Shown here in pieces: positions 42,056 to 43,013 of a DNA stretch of 43,013 nucleotides (position 1 is its first letter; each line of letters starts with the position of its first letter). The DNA lies in assembly GCA_026196275.1 (NCBI GenBank), contig JAPHTQ010000065.1:1-43013 (forward strand), in the 5' to 3' direction. The stretch comes from Gammaproteobacteria bacterium (GTDB lineage Bacteria; Pseudomonadota; Gammaproteobacteria; Thiohalomonadales; Thiohalomonadaceae). Below the pieces are notes generated by a model. The model was not told the DNA's origin and did not search any database. It worked only from the letters and a program-made list of their open reading frames with translations. Position numbers and translations under genes: made by a program.

Positions 42056-42778
42056 ATGAAGTTTAGCCACCGACTCAGTATTTTCGCTCTGGTCATGATG
42101 CCGCTGTTCTCACAGTCAGCGCTTGGTGACGACCGTGAGGTCAAGCTCACCCCGCAGCAGAGTACACTCCAGGTAAAGCACCAGGGCAAGATGGTGACGA
42201 TTGAGCGGATCCAGGATCCGACGCATACCCTCGAGGAGACCTGGGCGAAAACTGCGCGCAAGTGCCCACCCTTCTGCCCGCAGCCACTGCAGGTTGCTCC
42301 CGGTGTCACCACAGTGGGTGAGGTAGAGGTTTTTGACTTCATGCGCGACAAGGTCAACAACGGTAGCGGTCTTATCATCGACGCTCGCGTTGAGTCTTGG
42401 CACAAAAAGGGCACCATCCCCAGCTCGGTCAATATCCCCTTCACCGAGTTCGAACGGCTGCCCTCCGATCCGCGACTGGAAAAGCCGATGGCGATCATCG
42501 GCGCCAAGCGGCGCGGACAGGTCGGTTTTGTCGAGAACACCTGGGACAAAACCCTTGAAACAGTAGGGGTGAATACCCAGCGCACCGGATTCTGGGACTT
42601 CAGCGAATCACCGGATCTACTGCTCTGGTGCAACGGCCCCTGGTGCGGGCAGTCACCGCATGCGATTAAGGGACTGCTGAAACTGGGCTTCCCGGCAGAG
42701 AAGATCTATTACTACCGTGGAGGGATGCAGATGTGGGCCCTGCTGGGTCTGACCACCATCTTGCCGGAAGACGAATAA
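42056..42778 (+). CDS. Periplasmic rhodanese-like protein (paralog 3, diverged)
   Basis: A 240-aa protein with a Sec signal peptide (cleavage near SALGDD). It shares the family marks of the two rhodaneses at 33.4-34.8 kb: RKCPPFC (68-74), GVTTVGEVEVFD, IDARVESWHKKGTIPSSVNIPFTEF, and the active loop Cys192-NGPW-Cys197-GQSP, then KIYYYRGGMQMWALLGLTT. It differs in the middle, where about 15-20 extra residues (GAKRRGQVGFVENTWDKTLETV) replace the AKGADDL segment. GAAGGAAAA precedes the ATG. It is much less similar to paralogs 1 and 2 than these are to each other, so the duplication is older. Substrate and partner are unknown. Confidence 0.9.
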   Translation: MKFSHRLSIFALVMMPLFSQSALGDDREVKLTPQQSTLQVKHQGKMVTIERIQDPTHTLEETWAKTARKCPPFCPQPLQVAPGVTTVGEVEVFDFMRDKVNNGSGLIIDARVESWHKKGTIPSSVNIPFTEFERLPSDPRLEKPMAIIGAKRRGQVGFVENTWDKTLETVGVNTQRTGFWDFSESPDLLLWCNGPWCGQSPHAIKGLLKLGFPAEKIYYYRGGMQMWALLGLTTILPEDE

Positions 42779-42786
42779 TTCCCCTT

Positions 42787-42809
42787 GGGGCGGTCATTGC
42801 GACCGTCCC
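42787..42809 (+). other. Terminator-like hairpin without T-run
   Basis: GGGGCGGTC pairs with GACCGTCCC (one G-T pair) around ATTGC, 8 bp after the third rhodanese stop. The lack of a T-run means it may be a transcript-stabilising hairpin or a weak terminator. Confidence 0.45.
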
Positions 42810-42858
42810 GGTCAGACACTAGTGTAGTGTTTCATACTGATTGACGTTTTCAGCGTGA

Positions 42859-43013
42859 CGAGAAGCCGTTAGCTGCAAGGCGCGTTGCGCAGGGAATGGC
42901 GTGCCCTTTCCAATCAACGCAACGCCGCAGATGACGGCTTCTCGCCGCGCCCGCAGGGAGGCCCGCAAATGCCCCAATCCTGCGTTGCAGCCCTTGAAAA
43001 GGGCGGGCCATTC
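42859..43013. repeat. Palindromic repeat element, cut by the window end
   Basis: CGAGAAGCCGTTAGCTGC (from 42859) is repeated in inverted form as GCAGATGACGGCTTCTCG (to 42944) with further pairing of the inner GCGTTGC/GCAACGC parts. A second pairing joins GAATGGCGTGCCC (42894-42906) with GGGCGGGCCATTC at the window edge (43001-43013). No gene is seen from 42779 to the end. The nested palindromes suggest a dispersed repeat or non-autonomous element; the other half lies outside the window. Confidence 0.7.

Overview
The window looks like a chromosomal segment of a sulfur-oxidising gammaproteobacterium. Lipid A and Kdo genes (msbA, lpxK, kdsB) and Lol lipoprotein export show a Gram-negative cell. 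The gene order comEC-exbB-exbD-msbA-lpxK-ycaR-kdsB is typical of Gammaproteobacteria. A sulfide:quinone oxidoreductase with the three canonical cysteines, together with three secreted rhodanese-like proteins, points to sulfide or sulfane-sulfur metabolism. No exact genus can be read from the sequence alone.

Layout. Bases 1-2.4 kb hold the end of a Pro/Ala/Glu-rich repeat protein, a PhnD-type binding protein, a low-molecular-weight tyrosine phosphatase and a RelE/ParE-type toxin-antitoxin pair. Bases 2.5-14.2 kb are a signalling block, all on the minus strand: an EAL response regulator, a giant MASE1/CHASE/PAS hybrid kinase, a membrane PAS-GGDEF-EAL-REC protein preceded by a class I cyclic di-GMP riboswitch, and a NIT-like/HAMP/PAS kinase. 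Bases 14.3-26.5 kb carry the envelope operon ending in kdsB, a DUF2062 protein, a lolD/single lol-permease pair, sfsA and an HD-GYP protein. Bases 26.5-32.4 kb carry a RelA-type (p)ppGpp enzyme, a YgiQ-type radical SAM protein, a small periplasmic protein and a ureohydrolase. mfd lies at 38-41.4 kb.

The most interesting part is 32.4-42.8 kb. A sigma-54 activator gene (PAS with a Cys/His cluster, AAA+, Fis HTH) sits among four sequences that fit the sigma-54 -24/-12 promoter. One is a perfect match and drives a short intergenic unit of about 89 nt that ends in a strong terminator, which I read as a sigma-54-dependent small RNA. The other three lie in front of a lipoprotein plus two rhodaneses, in front of sqr, and in front of a 131-aa secreted protein plus a third rhodanese. 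A 17-bp element (ATGACANNACGTGACAT) occurs upstream of both the small RNA promoter and the activator gene, in the same orientation relative to transcription. The three rhodaneses share an unusual active-site loop (CNG-M/P-WCGQS, with a second cysteine) and an upstream CPPFC motif.

Together this suggests an undescribed sigma-54-controlled periplasmic sulfur-handling regulon that includes a regulatory RNA. The promoters, the RNA and the operator are pattern-based predictions; the protein families are read directly from conserved motifs. No tRNA, rRNA, CRISPR array or complete insertion sequence was seen.
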